From Kryptolebias marmoratus (Eukaryota > Chordata > Actinopteri > Cyprinodontiformes > Rivulidae): DNA of 64,000 nt. Location: the NCBI RefSeq assembly GCF_001649575.2, contig NC_051432.1:21022133-21086132 (forward strand), in the 5' to 3' direction. Position 1 is the stretch's first letter. Each line of letters begins with the position of its first letter. Below, one piece after another: positions 13,333 through 25,500 of the stretch. A program made the position numbers and the translations under genes. Under the pieces are notes generated by a model. That model saw only the letters and a list, made by a program, of their open reading frames with translations, made no database searches and was not told where the DNA came from.

Positions 13333-14766
13333 GATACATCTCAGATTATTCTTCCCCCACAACCACATGCATATTGGCTGAATATTTACATTAGTATAAG
13401 GATAAAGAAAATCAATTCCATTTACACACAAAAAAGAAACATGTTCACTGACACATGGACAAGTGCCTATTGACTTCCCTCAACCCAGAAAGGAAGAAAA
13501 AATGGATGGACTGAAACTGCTTAGGTAATACAAAAAAAAAACTCTATTACAAATATCACTTTTTTGAAATGCTTAACATACAGATGCAAGCTACACTTGA
13601 CCAATCAAGACATCTCAGATGTGAGAGAAAGCCAAATCTTGCCAAATGATACATTTTTGCTTATTTTGATTAAAATATACAACATGAGGTCCTTGATGAG
13701 GGCTTACAGCTAAACATTTCCAGATGTGAGGAAAGTCAGCTGATGAAGCTAACAGGATTCTTAATCACTGTTTCTGATTCTGAAGTGATTGGATTAAAGT
13801 CTTAGTGAGGAAACACTCACAAAAAAAACTCTGCTTGACAATTGATGTGCATTTTGTCAAAGAAGGTCTGCATTGTTTATCTCTGAGGATTTACCAATCC
13901 CCTTAACACTATGTCTTGTAAAGCAGGCACAGAAAATTAGTGACTGGTCTCCACATGACAAAATCCCAAAGGACAAAGACTAATTTGATTGAGGTACGCA
14001 AGCAAAAAGGTCAGAGTCGCAATCAACACTCAGGAACTTTATGTTAAATTTAGATGTAAAATGTCATCCCCAGCATTGCACTTTGGTGGACAAAAATTTG
14101 CTGGAAAGCTTTTGTTGCAGAGGAATCAGCTGTAAATAGCAGCACAACAGTAGCGTAAGTGTGCATCATTATATTGTTGTCAGCTTGAATAGCTTTATCT
14201 TCACTTCTCCGGTCTCTTGACTCCTCCGCTCCATGTGTGTCTGCTCCACTCCACACTCCACGCAGCAGAGCAAATTATGCCTTTTAAACCAATATGAGTG
14301 TTCATGTAGATGTTTTAAATGGAATACATCTGCCAAAACAAAGTGATCAAATTCTTTCAGATTCCAAGTAGCAGTGTGTTTGCTCAGTGCTCCTAAAAGT
14401 AGAGATACATTTGTTACCAATTACTGCCTCCCAGCATGACAACTGTGTCATCTTTTACAATATAAGAAGTCATTACCTTTTATCCTACAGACTGGAGTGG
14501 ACCACTTTTTAATAAGATGTAAAATTCCTTTTGACCAGTGCTACACAATGAGGGGAAAACTGAGCTGCCAGCCGCAGTGCAGACCACTAACAAAATCAGA
14601 CTGATCCTATCATTTTCAGTACCTCTGTGTGAAATGCTGCAGTTTGTGTTTTATTAAAGCAAAATGTTAGCTGTGCCCACTCATACTGCAGCACACTCAG
14701 TGAAAATCTGAGTGTTCACCTAAATGTTTCGTTTACATCCGCTAGTCAGAGCTGGAGCTCTTGATG

Positions 14767-14783
14767 CTGAGTCACTGACTCAG
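14767..14783. promoter_or_regulatory. Palindromic paired AP-1 / half-MARE motif
   Basis: The 17-base sequence CTGAGTCACTGACTCAG is a perfect palindrome with 8-base arms around one central base. It contains TGAGTCA and TGACTCA, two AP-1 consensus sites in inverted orientation. The preceding bases give TGCTGAGTCA, a half Maf recognition element. It lies about 320 bases before the exon at 15101. Binding is inferred from known consensus sequences only, and a site of this length can occur by chance in a long intron. Confidence 0.35.
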
Positions 14784-15100
14784 TGCTGAATGCCAATTGT
14801 AACCAGCCCAATTACAGTTAAAAGCCAGATTATAGTGCTTTCTAATTCTTTTTTTTCTTCTTCTTCCATTGTTAAAGTGCTTTTACAGTGTATGAGAGGA
14901 GCTGATGAGACACAGAACACCAGTGGAACAGGAAAAGGCGACTGTCGTGCAAACTCAAAAACATGTTAATGAATACACATTATTAGAAACTTTGCTATGG
15001 CTGCTTGAAAAAAAGAGATATTAACATCTTGCAAGACCAACTTTCTGTTTGCAGGTAAAGTTTACCTCTAAAACACCCCGTCTCTTTTGTGTTGTTTCAG

Positions 15101-15223
15101 GTTCAGAAATGGTGGAGGCTCAGTGTCAGCGGTTTGAGGTGAGGAGCACTGATGGTGAGAGGGTACTCTTCTCTGCAGATGAAGAAGAGATCAGCATCGG
15201 AACTGAGAAGCTCAAAGTTACAG
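15101..15223 (+). CDS. sgcz: Zeta-sarcoglycan, internal coding exon (first of four in window)
   Basis: This 123-base exon follows a good acceptor (TTGTTTCAG) and ends at a donor (CAG|GTGGGG). Its first two bases complete a glycine codon begun in the previous exon. It reads GSEMVEAQCQRFEV, then VLFSADEEEISIGTEKLKVT, and ends one base into a glycine codon. This is the conserved middle of the sarcoglycan gamma/delta/zeta ectodomain (VEAQxxRFEV ... VLFSADxxE ... LKVxG). The cysteine in EAQCQRFEV and the overall wording fit zeta better than delta. Sarcoglycans are type II membrane glycoproteins that join the dystrophin-associated complex at the muscle cell surface, where they help protect the membrane from contraction damage. 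The cytoplasmic tail and membrane segment belong to exons outside the window. By recalled family gene structure this is about the fifth exon of eight. Confidence 0.9.
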
Positions 15224-18200
15224 GTGGGGTTATGCATAAAAGAGTACTGCATACCTGTGTTAGTTTAGGTACAACTGTTCATTTTAACATCATACTTTAT
15301 TACTTTGACAAGAAGCAGTGACATGACTAAAACTAAATAATATTATTTCAGTTAATGTTTACTGCATGCACACCAAGAAGTGCATTATAAATATGATGAC
15401 AATGCTTTTTTGTTTTAATTGCGAATAAAAAGTCAATATCTAACATACTAATATACGCACATATACACAGTGCATGCTGAACATTGTATTATGGTAAAAC
15501 TAAAATAATGCACCAAGATCATTTCCCATATTCTACAGATATAAATCACACTAAACCACAAATTGAACAGATTACCTCATTCATTTTTCAAATTTATGAG
15601 TCACTGAGGAGATTTATTGTTTTTGTAAAGGGGCAGAAACCGATGGATAAACAGTGAGCTAATATACCACAGTCATGTAAAATGTTCAGTTCCTCCTCAG
15701 TTTTATATATTGTATGCTCAAAATTTTTTGACGACAAAGCAAAAACACAGTTTTTTTTATGAGTCATTAAAAATAAAAACTGAAAGAGTTTTATAAGTCC
15801 TATCGCTTTTACTTAGTAGTAACAGAACGGTATATGACAGAAGCATCTTTAGTTGTCCTACAGGTTTAGCACAGTTTTGGTGGAAAGTTTCTCTTTTTGT
15901 TGGCTGAATCATTAAAGATTAAGCAGATTAAACGTGTAGCATTAGTGCACAGGTTTAACCGGGGGTTCTGGATTGCTTTCACATTTGCTGCTTGGTTTAC
16001 CCAGCGTTTTTTTTTTTTTTTTGCTGAGTTATCTCTTGAAGTTGAATCTTCGGCTGTGTGTTTTGTGTTATCTTTTTGAGATATAAATTCTCTGCTTCAG
16101 CTTAAAATGCAGAGAAAGATTTCACCTCTTTTCCTCTCATGGTCTGAGACTCAGCCAGGTACAATTTTGCAAAGTTCTGGCAAACTGTCCTGAACCTTTT
16201 TAGAAAAATGTTTCCTGTCTGATCATTCTACCATGAAAGCATAATGTGTGCAGTGCTGCACCAGCTTTTGACATTCTGGAAGGTTCTCTAAATTTCAAAA
16301 GAACACTGGTTCTCAGTTATAACTGTTGTTTTTTTCTGTTTTGGGGACCTTTAAAAGAAAAACTAAGTCATTACTAGTTCTTAATTACCTCCCCCAAGGA
16401 GGTTATGTTTTCAGTAGTGTAAGACTGTTAGCAAAATTACTTAAAGACTTATAAACAGGTTTTGATGAATTGTTCAGGGAATGTTTGAGGTATCACAAAA
16501 AACAAGTAATTAAATTTGAAGGTGATAAAAAAATCAATCTGGGTCTTACAATTTTTTAAAGACCTTATGGCCTTAGTGGAGGTTTGCCCTCTCCGAGCGC
16601 TTCTAGTTATTCATTTACACAACTTTTCACCTCCAATCTGTTTTTTTTTTCAGGCTGGGGAACTAAATAAGTCAATAAATAGTTGTCCATTTCAGAATGA
16701 TTGAAATCATTGTCCTTGTGAACACTTCTTACTGCTGTAAAAATTTTTTTCAATCTTCAACCAGATCTGTCTTCACACACAGAGTGCTGTCGTGTAAATC
16801 TGTAAACAATTTTCCAAGGCTCATGGCATGCTGTTCACTCCTATTAGGTGTCAGCATGTCCTAAATTTGCTCTACAAAGCATTTTAAGCACAGATGGACT
16901 GAAATTAAATTATAGAAGTATTTTAAAGACATCTTACAGACAAATAGTTAATCAAAAAACAAGGCACTGTAAAACATTTGGAATGGGAGATTTTTTAAAG
17001 AAATTCATGCAACTTCAAAACATACTTTCTTTATAAATGTGAAATACGGAAAGTAGACTGAGGTACGAGGATGCTAATTTACTTTGAGATGAAGGAACTT
17101 ATGGAAAACATTGAAAGATCTTTTTTTTATTATTGATTGAAGAAACACTCAAAGAATATTTACATTTACTGTGAGCCATGCTGAGTGCAGCCAGTCAAGA
17201 TATAGGTCAGCAAGCAGAGCAGGCTTTTTCCTGTCTGCACTTTTCTGTTTCCATATGTATTTTATGTTATTATTGATGAATCTTTAAAAACGTGCATTCA
17301 TGTGAGCCTTTTAAATTCAACTTTCAAGGTGAAGTGTTAACTACACATGGATATACTTAGATACTGCTTTAGGCAATTTGGGAGATTTGTCCATTAAAGG
17401 CACTCTGTGGGAATGAGGTCAAAAAGGTGACTGTTTCCTTTTTTGTCCTCCACTGTGGAGGAAAGAAAATAGAGTGTGACTCGTGGAGAAAGTCAAAATA
17501 TGAACAGATCCATTTAGCCCATGCACTGATGTCTGCTGGAGTCATGCCATGCTTCTGTTAAAATCTAAATTAATGACATTAGCACATGATTCCTGTGACT
17601 GAAACTAGATGCCAAGTGTGTTGGTTTCAGTTCAGTGACTTTGCTTAGAAAACACTTCATGGGACACTGTGCACTAAGACAGGTGCCACACAACTGAGGA
17701 TGACAAGCTCATAAACATTTCATGTAATCAACAGAGTAGCAATGAAACCCAAAAGCAAGCTGAGAAAAAAATGCCATATTGTCAGAAAGATTAACAGCAT
17801 TGTGTAGGACTGAATTAAACAACAGAACTTAAAAAGGTCCACTTTAATTTTCATTATTGTTTTCACAAAGTGGAGCTTTCAAGGACACCCTTGAATCTTC
17901 TAGAAAACAAAATTGGCAGCTGCTGTTTCAGTTTTGAACAACATCTCAGTCGTCTTGTTATCTATGGGCCTGCCAGCAAATAACATTGCCTCATGCAGTA
18001 TTAAATTTGTACTGGTGCTGAGCTTTCAATATAGCCTGTATCGTCTCAGCGAGAGCTGGTGCCAAGCATCTGTTCACAGCTGCAGAGGTAGCTGCTGGAC
18101 ACGGGGGGCTAAGTACGTCATTATATCAGAGCCAACCTTTACATTTCAGTCGGAAATGCGTTTTGGAAAAAAGAGAATGCAGTCTGGGTGACATTTTTAT

Positions 18201-18502
18201 GCATTCATCACAAAAAGAGAAATCTTTGCTTTTACTTTTTGGATTTCATTGAATATTTAAGATACTGTATATCAGCACTGACAGTAATAACTTGTGTAAA
18301 GAACTTGCCTTTTCCACATTTTATGCAGCTTCTAAAGTTATTTCTACATCCTGCTTTAGCGTTAGCACAAAATGCAAATACTTTCTATGGTATATTCAAG
18401 ATCTGAGCTCTGTGTGAAACACTTTTAATGTCTGCCAAGATTGTGCCGCATTTAACACTACAGATTATTTTGTTCTCTTTTCTTCTTTTATTCCGCTAAC
18501 AG
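15224..18502 (+). other. sgcz intron, 3.3 kb
   Basis: This GT-AG intron separates the first two visible sgcz exons and splits a glycine codon after its first base. It holds a degenerate old dispersed repeat near 16.4-16.6 kb, a long T run near 16.01 kb and AT-rich sequence. No open frame in it resembles a protein. The acceptor side is pyrimidine-rich (CTTTTATTCCGCTAACAG). Confidence 0.85.
16384..16610 (+). repeat. Old dispersed repeat (AAGGAGGTTATGTTTTC ... CTCTCCGAGCGC type)
   Basis: The 5' part has CCCAAGGAGGTTATGTTTTCA followed by a short segment with GCAAAATTACTTAAA. The 3' part has GGCCTTAGTGGAGG, then TTTGCCCTCTCCGAGCGCTT. I recognise this pair of end blocks and their spacing from a repeat found in fish and many other animals, in which the middle codes for nothing obvious. 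The copy is diverged. I do not recall its database name and have not assigned a class. Confidence 0.55.
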
Positions 18503-18575
18503 GGAGTGAAGGAGTGGTGTTCAGCCATTCAGTAGAGACTTCACATGTAAGGGCAGAACCTTTCCAAGATCTAAA
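18503..18575 (+). CDS. sgcz: Zeta-sarcoglycan, internal coding exon (second of four in window)
   Basis: This 73-base exon lies between the acceptor CGCTAACAG and the strong donor AAA|GTAAGT. With the one base from the previous exon it encodes GSEGVVFSHSVETSHVRAEP then FQDL, and it ends two bases into a lysine codon. The motif VVFSHSVET followed by RAEPFQDL is a signature of the sarcoglycan gamma/delta/zeta family just before the LESPTR block. The 73-base length and the phases agree with the equivalent exon in human gamma-sarcoglycan as I recall it. Loss of such an exon would shift the frame of the rest of the protein, so correct splicing here matters. It encodes part of the extracellular beta-rich region that packs against the other sarcoglycans. 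Confidence 0.9.
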
Positions 18576-19479
18576 GTAAGTACTTTAAACAACTGTCTTC
18601 TGTCTCAGCATTGTAGGTGAAAAAACTTAAGCGGCTTAGTCAGATAATGGCCAGTTCTATAGACCGCAAGCTAATGACTTGTAATGAGCCCACGGCAGAA
18701 AGACATGTGGTGTTGACTGGCAGTCTGACAGGCCTGACAGAAGGTAACAAAAGCTGCCGTGTACAAGGGTCGGACTGTCACCAAATGGTGCCTTCCACTG
18801 AAACATGCTCTGAACACGCTGTACAGGATAGATAAGCTGCAATATGCTTAGATTTTAACTGCTTTTTATTCCATTTAAAAACAACAATTTTGCAGCACTA
18901 ATACACACCGAGGTGAAGACACGATTGGTTTGATGATCACCATGTCACCAAAATTTCATGACAGCAGATGTTCAGTCATAAAATCACTGGAATGTTAGTA
19001 ATTATGTACCTATAGTATATCAAAGCAAAACATTGTCATGTTAAAAAAAAAACATGAAGAGCACAGAAAGTACAATGACAAACCTCAGGTTATGACAGTA
19101 ACTAATTACTGTCATTTAAACACAGTTAATGTCAACATAACATATAACAGTTGCCTGTCTTAAGCCATACTTACATTAGTTTAAGTTGGTACTGCTACTA
19201 AAACAATAAACAATAATAATCAATACAATTTTTTTATAAAAACGGCTTTACAATTCTTGGAAGGAGTTACTGTTTTCATAAATGTATACAGAGATACACT
19301 TGCTATTAACATGTTGAGGTATTTGTTTGACAAACCAGACAATTCAGTTTGAATATGGTGTTTTTATTAAAATATTGAAAAATATTTTATTTATTTTTTT
19401 AGGTATTAATTCTCCATGTAAAGAATTGCACTCTTTTTGTCATGATGTTGTATTAAAGACTAACTGCAGACTAGGGCAC

Positions 19480-19930
19480 ATGTGATTTACTGAAACTTAG
19501 CTTTTAATAAACAAAACAGCATAAAAAAAAAATCATACATAGCAGGGGGATACAGAGCCAGCTGCATGGCAAACTGAAAGAACACAAGGAAAAACCATCA
19601 AGGAACTAAAGCACACAAGTAGTAGGATCTCACGACTAAGTGGAGAAAACAAGGAGTGGAAATATACGAGGAGGGATGATTACTCAGGGACTGCAGCTGG
19701 ACTGATTGACAAAATGAGGGACAGGTAAGTAATGAGCTGGAGCCAGGAAGAACAGGGAAAACAATGGTGGATAACTGGAAAATTAAATGAATCTAGAATA
19801 CAATGACACTCAGTAACAAAAGCAATGAAAAAAATGAGTAGATATAATAAAACAGAAAACACCTTGAACATAAAGAATGAGGAACCAAAACCCTACAGAC
19901 AACCTACAACCCTGATACCTTTACTAAATT
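19480..19930. repeat. Possible relic of a teleost dispersed repeat
   Basis: This purine-rich stretch contains GAGGGACAGGTAAGTAATGA, AGCCAGGAAGAACAGGGAAAA and repeated AACACAAGGAA/GGAACTAAAGCAC phrases. Together these resemble a common fish repeat whose units read roughly as GAGGGACAGGTG...GAGACAGGAG. The match is by memory and loose, and the boundaries are soft. It may be a decayed retrotransposon piece. Confidence 0.3.
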
Positions 19931-20805
19931 ATTGTTGGATCAAATGTGTCGTCTTTTTAAAGTTGTACATGACTACGATCTTATGTTGGGTCTTTGATGT
20001 GTCATAAAACATACCTACTTATAACGTCAGTCTGTGAAAAGTTGTTACAGCACCTAAAACCCACCAGAAGCTGCCAGAATGGGACACAGATTTCTTTGAA
20101 AATGCAGCAGGACCCTGTTAAAATTTAGTGGCAACCTTGTTTGGGCTTTGGCAGGAATAAAATATTGTGGCTTCCAGCAAGAACGCAAAGAGGTTAGGAA
20201 AAAAAGAAAAAATGATGGAGGCAGGGAGAAGCTACAAAAAAAACTTGACAAATTTTTAAACGACTGGAATTCTAAATATTTACATTTTTTGAAGTGGGGA
20301 GAGAAGCAGAGAGAATGGGCAAAGGAGACAGAAAAGAAGGCACAGAGAAATACAGAAGAAAGAGATGGGACTGAGTAAAGGTTGATGATGTAGACTTAAG
20401 GAAAGAGGGGCAAAGACACCAAGAAGGGGGTAGAGTTTTAAAGGATGGGTTGGAGGTAACAACAGAATAAATGAAACAAATTCATTTAGGGATTCTGAGC
20501 AGCAGCAGCTAATGAGACACAGGAAACAGGAAAACATTCAGGGCAACTAAAATAAATACAGTTACTGTTTTTGAGACAATCATGTATTTCAAAGTCTTCT
20601 GAATGGCTCTTTAACTAAAAAAAATTGTTTGATTTCTGTGTTTTTTGTTGACTGGGAGAAACAATATTTTAGTAGGATGATAAAAACACATTGCATGTTC
20701 TCATAAGTGGTTAGCTTTGATTTTGTCCTCATCAATTGTGCATTTATTACAGAGCCTGCCATGAATCATGGGTAGAAATAAAATTTGACGTTGTGAGAAT
20801 ATGCT

Positions 20806-20932
20806 TCCTCAGTTTAGGAAATTGTCTGCACAGATTTGCAATTTGTTCCTTTAGTTTATAAAGCAGTGGGCACAAATTTACAAACCACTCCTTCAGCTTT
20901 GAAAACTGTATGTACTGATTTCCAATAACGTG
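20806..20932. repeat. Degenerate minisatellite, three units of ~42 bases
   Basis: Three diverged units begin at 20806, 20847 and 20889, each with TCCT(C/T)(C/T)AG(T/C)TT followed by a purine-rich stretch and a CAGATTTGCAA / CAAATTTACAA / CTGATTTCCAA block. The spacing is 41 and 42 bases. The units are clearly related but only partly identical, so this is an old array. No function is evident. Confidence 0.6.
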
Positions 20933-22150
20933 TGCCGAGGTGTTGTGTTTACCTTTGTTGTCAGTACAGACAGGGAAATAAAAGGAAACAACAGTGGAGG
21001 TGAGATGAGGGTTTATGACAATTATGAATCAGATATTAAAAAAATTCCAGTGTGTATAATTTTAGCAATTTTTTTGTAGTTATAGCCAACATTTAAGCAG
21101 TTTGGGGTGTAACTTGTTTTGATTTAAACTTGTCTGTAATGTACTGTCTACTTTTCTGCAGTTGACAGGAAGTGATGCTTGTAATCTTAGTGGTTTGATG
21201 GCTTGTGTAGAAGTTAGTGATCCTGGAAGAAAGGATTTGTTCAAAATTTCCAACGTGACTGATCCCAAGCAATGATCTATTGGGTGATCTCAAACGGAAT
21301 GATGTCAAATCTGTGCCCACAGGAACAAATTTTAAATAGGTGTGCACAAGGGTCTAGTATTTTATGACTTAATTTTTTTTTTTTCTACCCTTGAGCCCTG
21401 GTGGGCATCGTAATTTGTTATGGTAATGTTAAAACATTTACTCTGCCTCTGCACACTGTCTATTTAGCTTTTTTTTTTCACTGTTTTCACTCTAATTTCA
21501 GCACACTCAGATATTAATTTATTACAAGAACTATCTGGACCAAAGATCTGTGTTTGCACTTGCTCCATTGTTTTTACACCATTTTAAATATTCCCAGTTA
21601 TTTGAACAAAGCAAGCTCTATGTTTTTCAATGTGATGCAACAAAAAGGTAAGACTGGGGGCTTGTACATGTATGTAGTGATTCTATTTTGTTCTTGAGTT
21701 TCATATTTATGCATACTTTTTTTCCCCCCAATTGAGTTAGTTTTACTTCTTACTGATTGTAAAAACAAACTTTCAAAAGAACAAAAAATCAAAAGTGTGT
21801 CATAGACAAAAATAACTCCGGTAAAAGAGTCCTATTTAAATTTGTTAACCACAGAGGAATGGTCCAAAATGATTGAAAGAATAACTGAGAGAATATCATA
21901 TATGTGCTCATGGATGACAAGTGACAAGAGAGCAGTTTTTAAAGTAGGTGCACTTAAAAAAGTTTGATGATTTGACAGAAACCAAGAAGTGATGGAAGTA
22001 GCTGCGCGCCAAAGTTGGGGTGGAAAGATGAAGAGAAACAGTGAAGCAAGAGCGTTGGGTTAATATATGAGTCTACAGGAAAGCAAGGTGATGAAACCTG
22101 TGGTAAAGTTCTCCAGTGAAGAAGAAGGAAGAAAATCCCTTGACTAACTT

Positions 22151-22172
22151 CTTTTGGTTTAAAAACCAAAAG
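22151..22172. repeat. Short perfect inverted repeat
   Basis: CTTTTGGTTT and AAACCAAAAG form 10-base arms around two bases. It would fold into a small stable hairpin. No further context suggests a function. Confidence 0.5.
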
Positions 22173-22504
22173 AGAAAATCCAAATATTTAGGTTGGTTTT
22201 TTTTTGTTTGTTTTATTTTTTACTTTTTTTTAGATACTATGTTATTGTATCACAAGCCTATAGAGCAGCAATAAACACATTCTGAAATAATATTGCTTTT
22301 AAAACCAGCCTTATTTGAACCGATCCCGGTTGTGAGTACAAGTAAAACTGCAATTCCATCACTCAACATTGTCCATATATAAAAATATAAAATCTTCTGA
22401 GTTTGTTGAATTTCAGCTGTTTGTGCATGAGATCTTTCTAGCATTGTTTATATATCGAAAAGGCTGAATATGCGTTTTAAATATATTGCATGTTCTGTAG
22501 ATTT

Positions 22505-22590
22505 TTGCCTAGGTCTCTCTTGCAAATGAGATCTTGATCTCAGTGGGGTTTTAAATCTGGTTAAATAAAGGAAATAAATGAATATTTGTA
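22505..22590 (+). repeat. LINE-like 3' tail repeat
   Basis: The stretch GGTCTCTCTTGCAAATGAGA, then TCTTGATCTCAGTGGGG and GGTTAAATAAAGGAAATAAATG, matches a very common fish repeat tail of the form TCTCTTG...GAGATTTTAATCTCAATGGGA...GGTTAAATAAAGG. That tail is usually associated with non-LTR retrotransposons, and its AATAAA would be the element's own polyadenylation signal. The class is inferred and the body upstream is not recognisable. Confidence 0.5.
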
Positions 22591-25500
22591 ATTTATTTTT
22601 GCTACAACAGCTTAAGCAGATATACAGGTGAGAATAGTTTAACAGAATGGTTGTACTGTAAAAACATGAATGTTGTTTCTAGACTCGAAAATTAGTCAAG
22701 TTGCATAAAACTTGGAGTCTTTCTTGTGGTCAGCAGGGGCTAGTCTTGGAATTGGAAGTTTGTATAAAAGCGAATATAGGCTTAAATGCTTGTTTAGTGT
22801 CTTCTAATGCATAACAGTTTTGTCAAAAATAAATGTAACACATAAAAACAATAAGGTGATGTAAACTACATCTCTATGGAAGGATGTTGATGTGATTGAG
22901 AAGCCAAAACGCAAAGTGTGCATGCAGTCATTCTCATAACTACCTCAAACTTATCCTACATAATGCTAACAACAGTTTGTACATCTCAAAGACAGGAAGG
23001 AATTTAAATAAAATGAGAACACTCAAAAAGATACATAGAAAGATAACATTTTGTTAGAAGATGTAAAATGTTATAAAAGCATCAACTGACTGAAGCAAAT
23101 ATTGAATAAGCACCTTTTTAGAGGTAGAGTACATCTCCCAGACCTTTTTCTCTTCCTTTTTTTCCTCTGATTATTTTGAAAAGTTGACTCTTTATGCAGT
23201 GAAGGTAAATGGGACATGTAATGAGTGGACTGAAATCCGTTTAAAACTAATGATCTGTCCTGCAGGTTATCAGGAGCAAAGGGAAGAGGATAATAAGGAA
23301 ACCCAGAAAGATGAGTTGAATAAATAAAGTTCAGATCGAGAAAGTGTTTTAAAACAAGATATTGTACCTCAAGTTATCAGATATATGATTGTATTTTTAA
23401 AATGTTTTTGTGACCACTTATTTGAGAGAAAGTTGAGCTAAGTTTATGTCATTATTGCTTGAATAGAAGGAAACTGAAATTCCCTATCTTTGTTCTTAAA
23501 GTCATTTAGTTTTTATCCAAAATACTTTTATTTTCATCTGTGGAGGTTTTCCCTTACTGCCCAACCAATCAAAAGTTCTCAACATGTTTAAAGCACAGTT
23601 TGAGTGTAGAAAAGTCAAAGCTGAGTTTTAGATGATGTTATGGAAATTATCTTTTCAGTGTTGCCGTTTTTTTTTTTCATTTCACATAAACAGCTTTCCT
23701 CACTCTCCTCTGAAACCAGCTGTCTTCTTCATCCTGAATGTGTACAATTCTGCCTGAAAAATAGTGTCACTCATCGTTAAGATGGAGGTGGTCAACTGAC
23801 TCTTGACTTAAGAAGGTGGCTCCTCTGTGCTTACACTATGTTCTTCTGAAGTGGTTGTTTAGTTTTGTCTGTGTGCTCCTCGCTGCACCGGACAGCATAC
23901 AAAACACCGCAGAGCTCATGTTTGGATGTTTTATCCTTAGGGTGAACCAGGCTCTGTCTGAGGAAGTGGTTAGGTTTGAAGTGCGCCGTCTTTGTTGACA
24001 ATTCTTCCAAGTTTCTCAGACACTCCTGTCATATTTGGAACAAGAATATTTTTATACCTGTTCTTTTCCTTTGAAGAAGAAAAGAAGAAACTACATGGTT
24101 TTGGGTTTTTTTTCAATTTTTTTTTTGTCCACAGATTTTTTTTAAGTGTGCTTGTGGTTTTTTTTTCTTTTGTTTTCTGTCTTTTTGAGGATATTCTCAC
24201 CCCAAAAGGGTAAAGTCTTAAAGATGGCCTGTTTGAGAGCAGGTTTTGATCTGTGTGTGTAGTTTTTATGTATAGCATAATGTTAAGACTTTCACCATCT
24301 AAAATATGCAAAAGTACCTCCAACTTGTCAGCTTGTTATACTATGCTTCCTCTCTAGTGAGCCTAATTTTGTTCCCAACTGATTTAATGTGTTTGATGAA
24401 GGCCTCTACTTCTGCTGGAGAGACAGATTTTCCTTTAGTGTATCCCTGGGACCAAACACAGAACAAGAGTTATCACTGGTGAAAAATGGACTTTATGGGA
24501 TGTTGAATCTGTGAGCAATCACTTGACAAATTAGAGAATAAAGGACAACTGTAAGTCTGCAGTCCAACCTCACAATCTAAATAAAAAAAAATAATAAATG
24601 TTTGTAAGCTTTAGGTCAAAGAATGTGCCAGTCGCGGTGACCAGAATAAGAGCCTAGATAGATTTTCATCAGTTTTTAAATGCCTCAGGACTTTTACAGT
24701 CATAGTAGATGTGGCTGGAGCTAATGAGAGATAACTTTGCCAACACACAGAGCCAGAAGTGGAGCATGCTTCTAATACTCGCAGCAAATGCTTGGCTCAG
24801 AGTAAAAACTCAAGGAAAGCCTTGCAGTGTGCTTTTTTTACAGCACCTGGTGTGATCATGACAGCAGGCCATGTTCTCACTCTTGTTCTCTTCATCCTAA
24901 TGCTTTTAAAAACATTGAGCGAGGCCACAAGGCACGAAGAGAGCAATTAAAGGCTTAACATTTGTTGAGAAATACACACCACCCTCTGCCTTTTATACCA
25001 GATCATCTTATAATAAGAAGGGACTGAGTTACATGCCTTTTGGACAAATCTTAAAATCACATTATTCACAATCTAATGTGATATTATTAAATCTTGCAAA
25101 ATGTGTTTGTGCTTAGAGTGGCTGTTGTAGATTACTCTGAGCTTCTAACACACCAGGTTTTGATTCAATATCTGTAAAACTGATTGAGTTGTACCCATTT
25201 TTGTGCTTACTAAGCTTGCTTAGCTATGACAGACATCTTAAAATGGATTGACTCCACATATGGTCACACATGGTCAAAAACATTATCACCCATTTGCCTT
25301 TGATGGCAGGCGATAAAGAAAGGCAGGTTGACAGCTTATGTCTTCTTAGAAAGAAACAACAAACAAAAAAGCAATGTTCTGTGGAAAAAGTTTCATGAGA
25401 ACATTTTACTGAAGAGAACATGTTGATTGGGTTGTTGAACTTTTTAAATATGTACAAATAGGTTTCTAGACTTGTACAATTTGTTAAAAGAAGCAAAAGT

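Larger units (their letters stand above)
1..15100 (+). other. Upstream intron of sgcz (3' portion), no confirmed coding exon
   Basis: Everything before the first recognised exon appears to be intronic on the + strand. The exon at 15101 begins inside a glycine codon, so an earlier exon must supply one base. I looked for the preceding sarcoglycan exon, which in the family carries an Asn-Val-Thr-Val-Asn-Ala-Arg-Asn stretch, and did not find it. The sequence is AT-rich with scattered homopolymers. It holds a tRNA-type SINE fragment near 6.7 kb, a dispersed repeat near 8.7-8.9 kb, CA microsatellites near 9.24 and 13.32 kb, and a possible minus-strand exon near 0.9-1.1 kb. The rest holds nothing I can name. 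That it is intron is inferred from the exon phase and the known long introns of this gene. Confidence 0.7.

Noticed and set aside
23970..24323. 117-codon minus-strand open frame rich in Lys
   Set aside because: Its length comes from T-rich/A-rich low-complexity DNA. No family motif is present.
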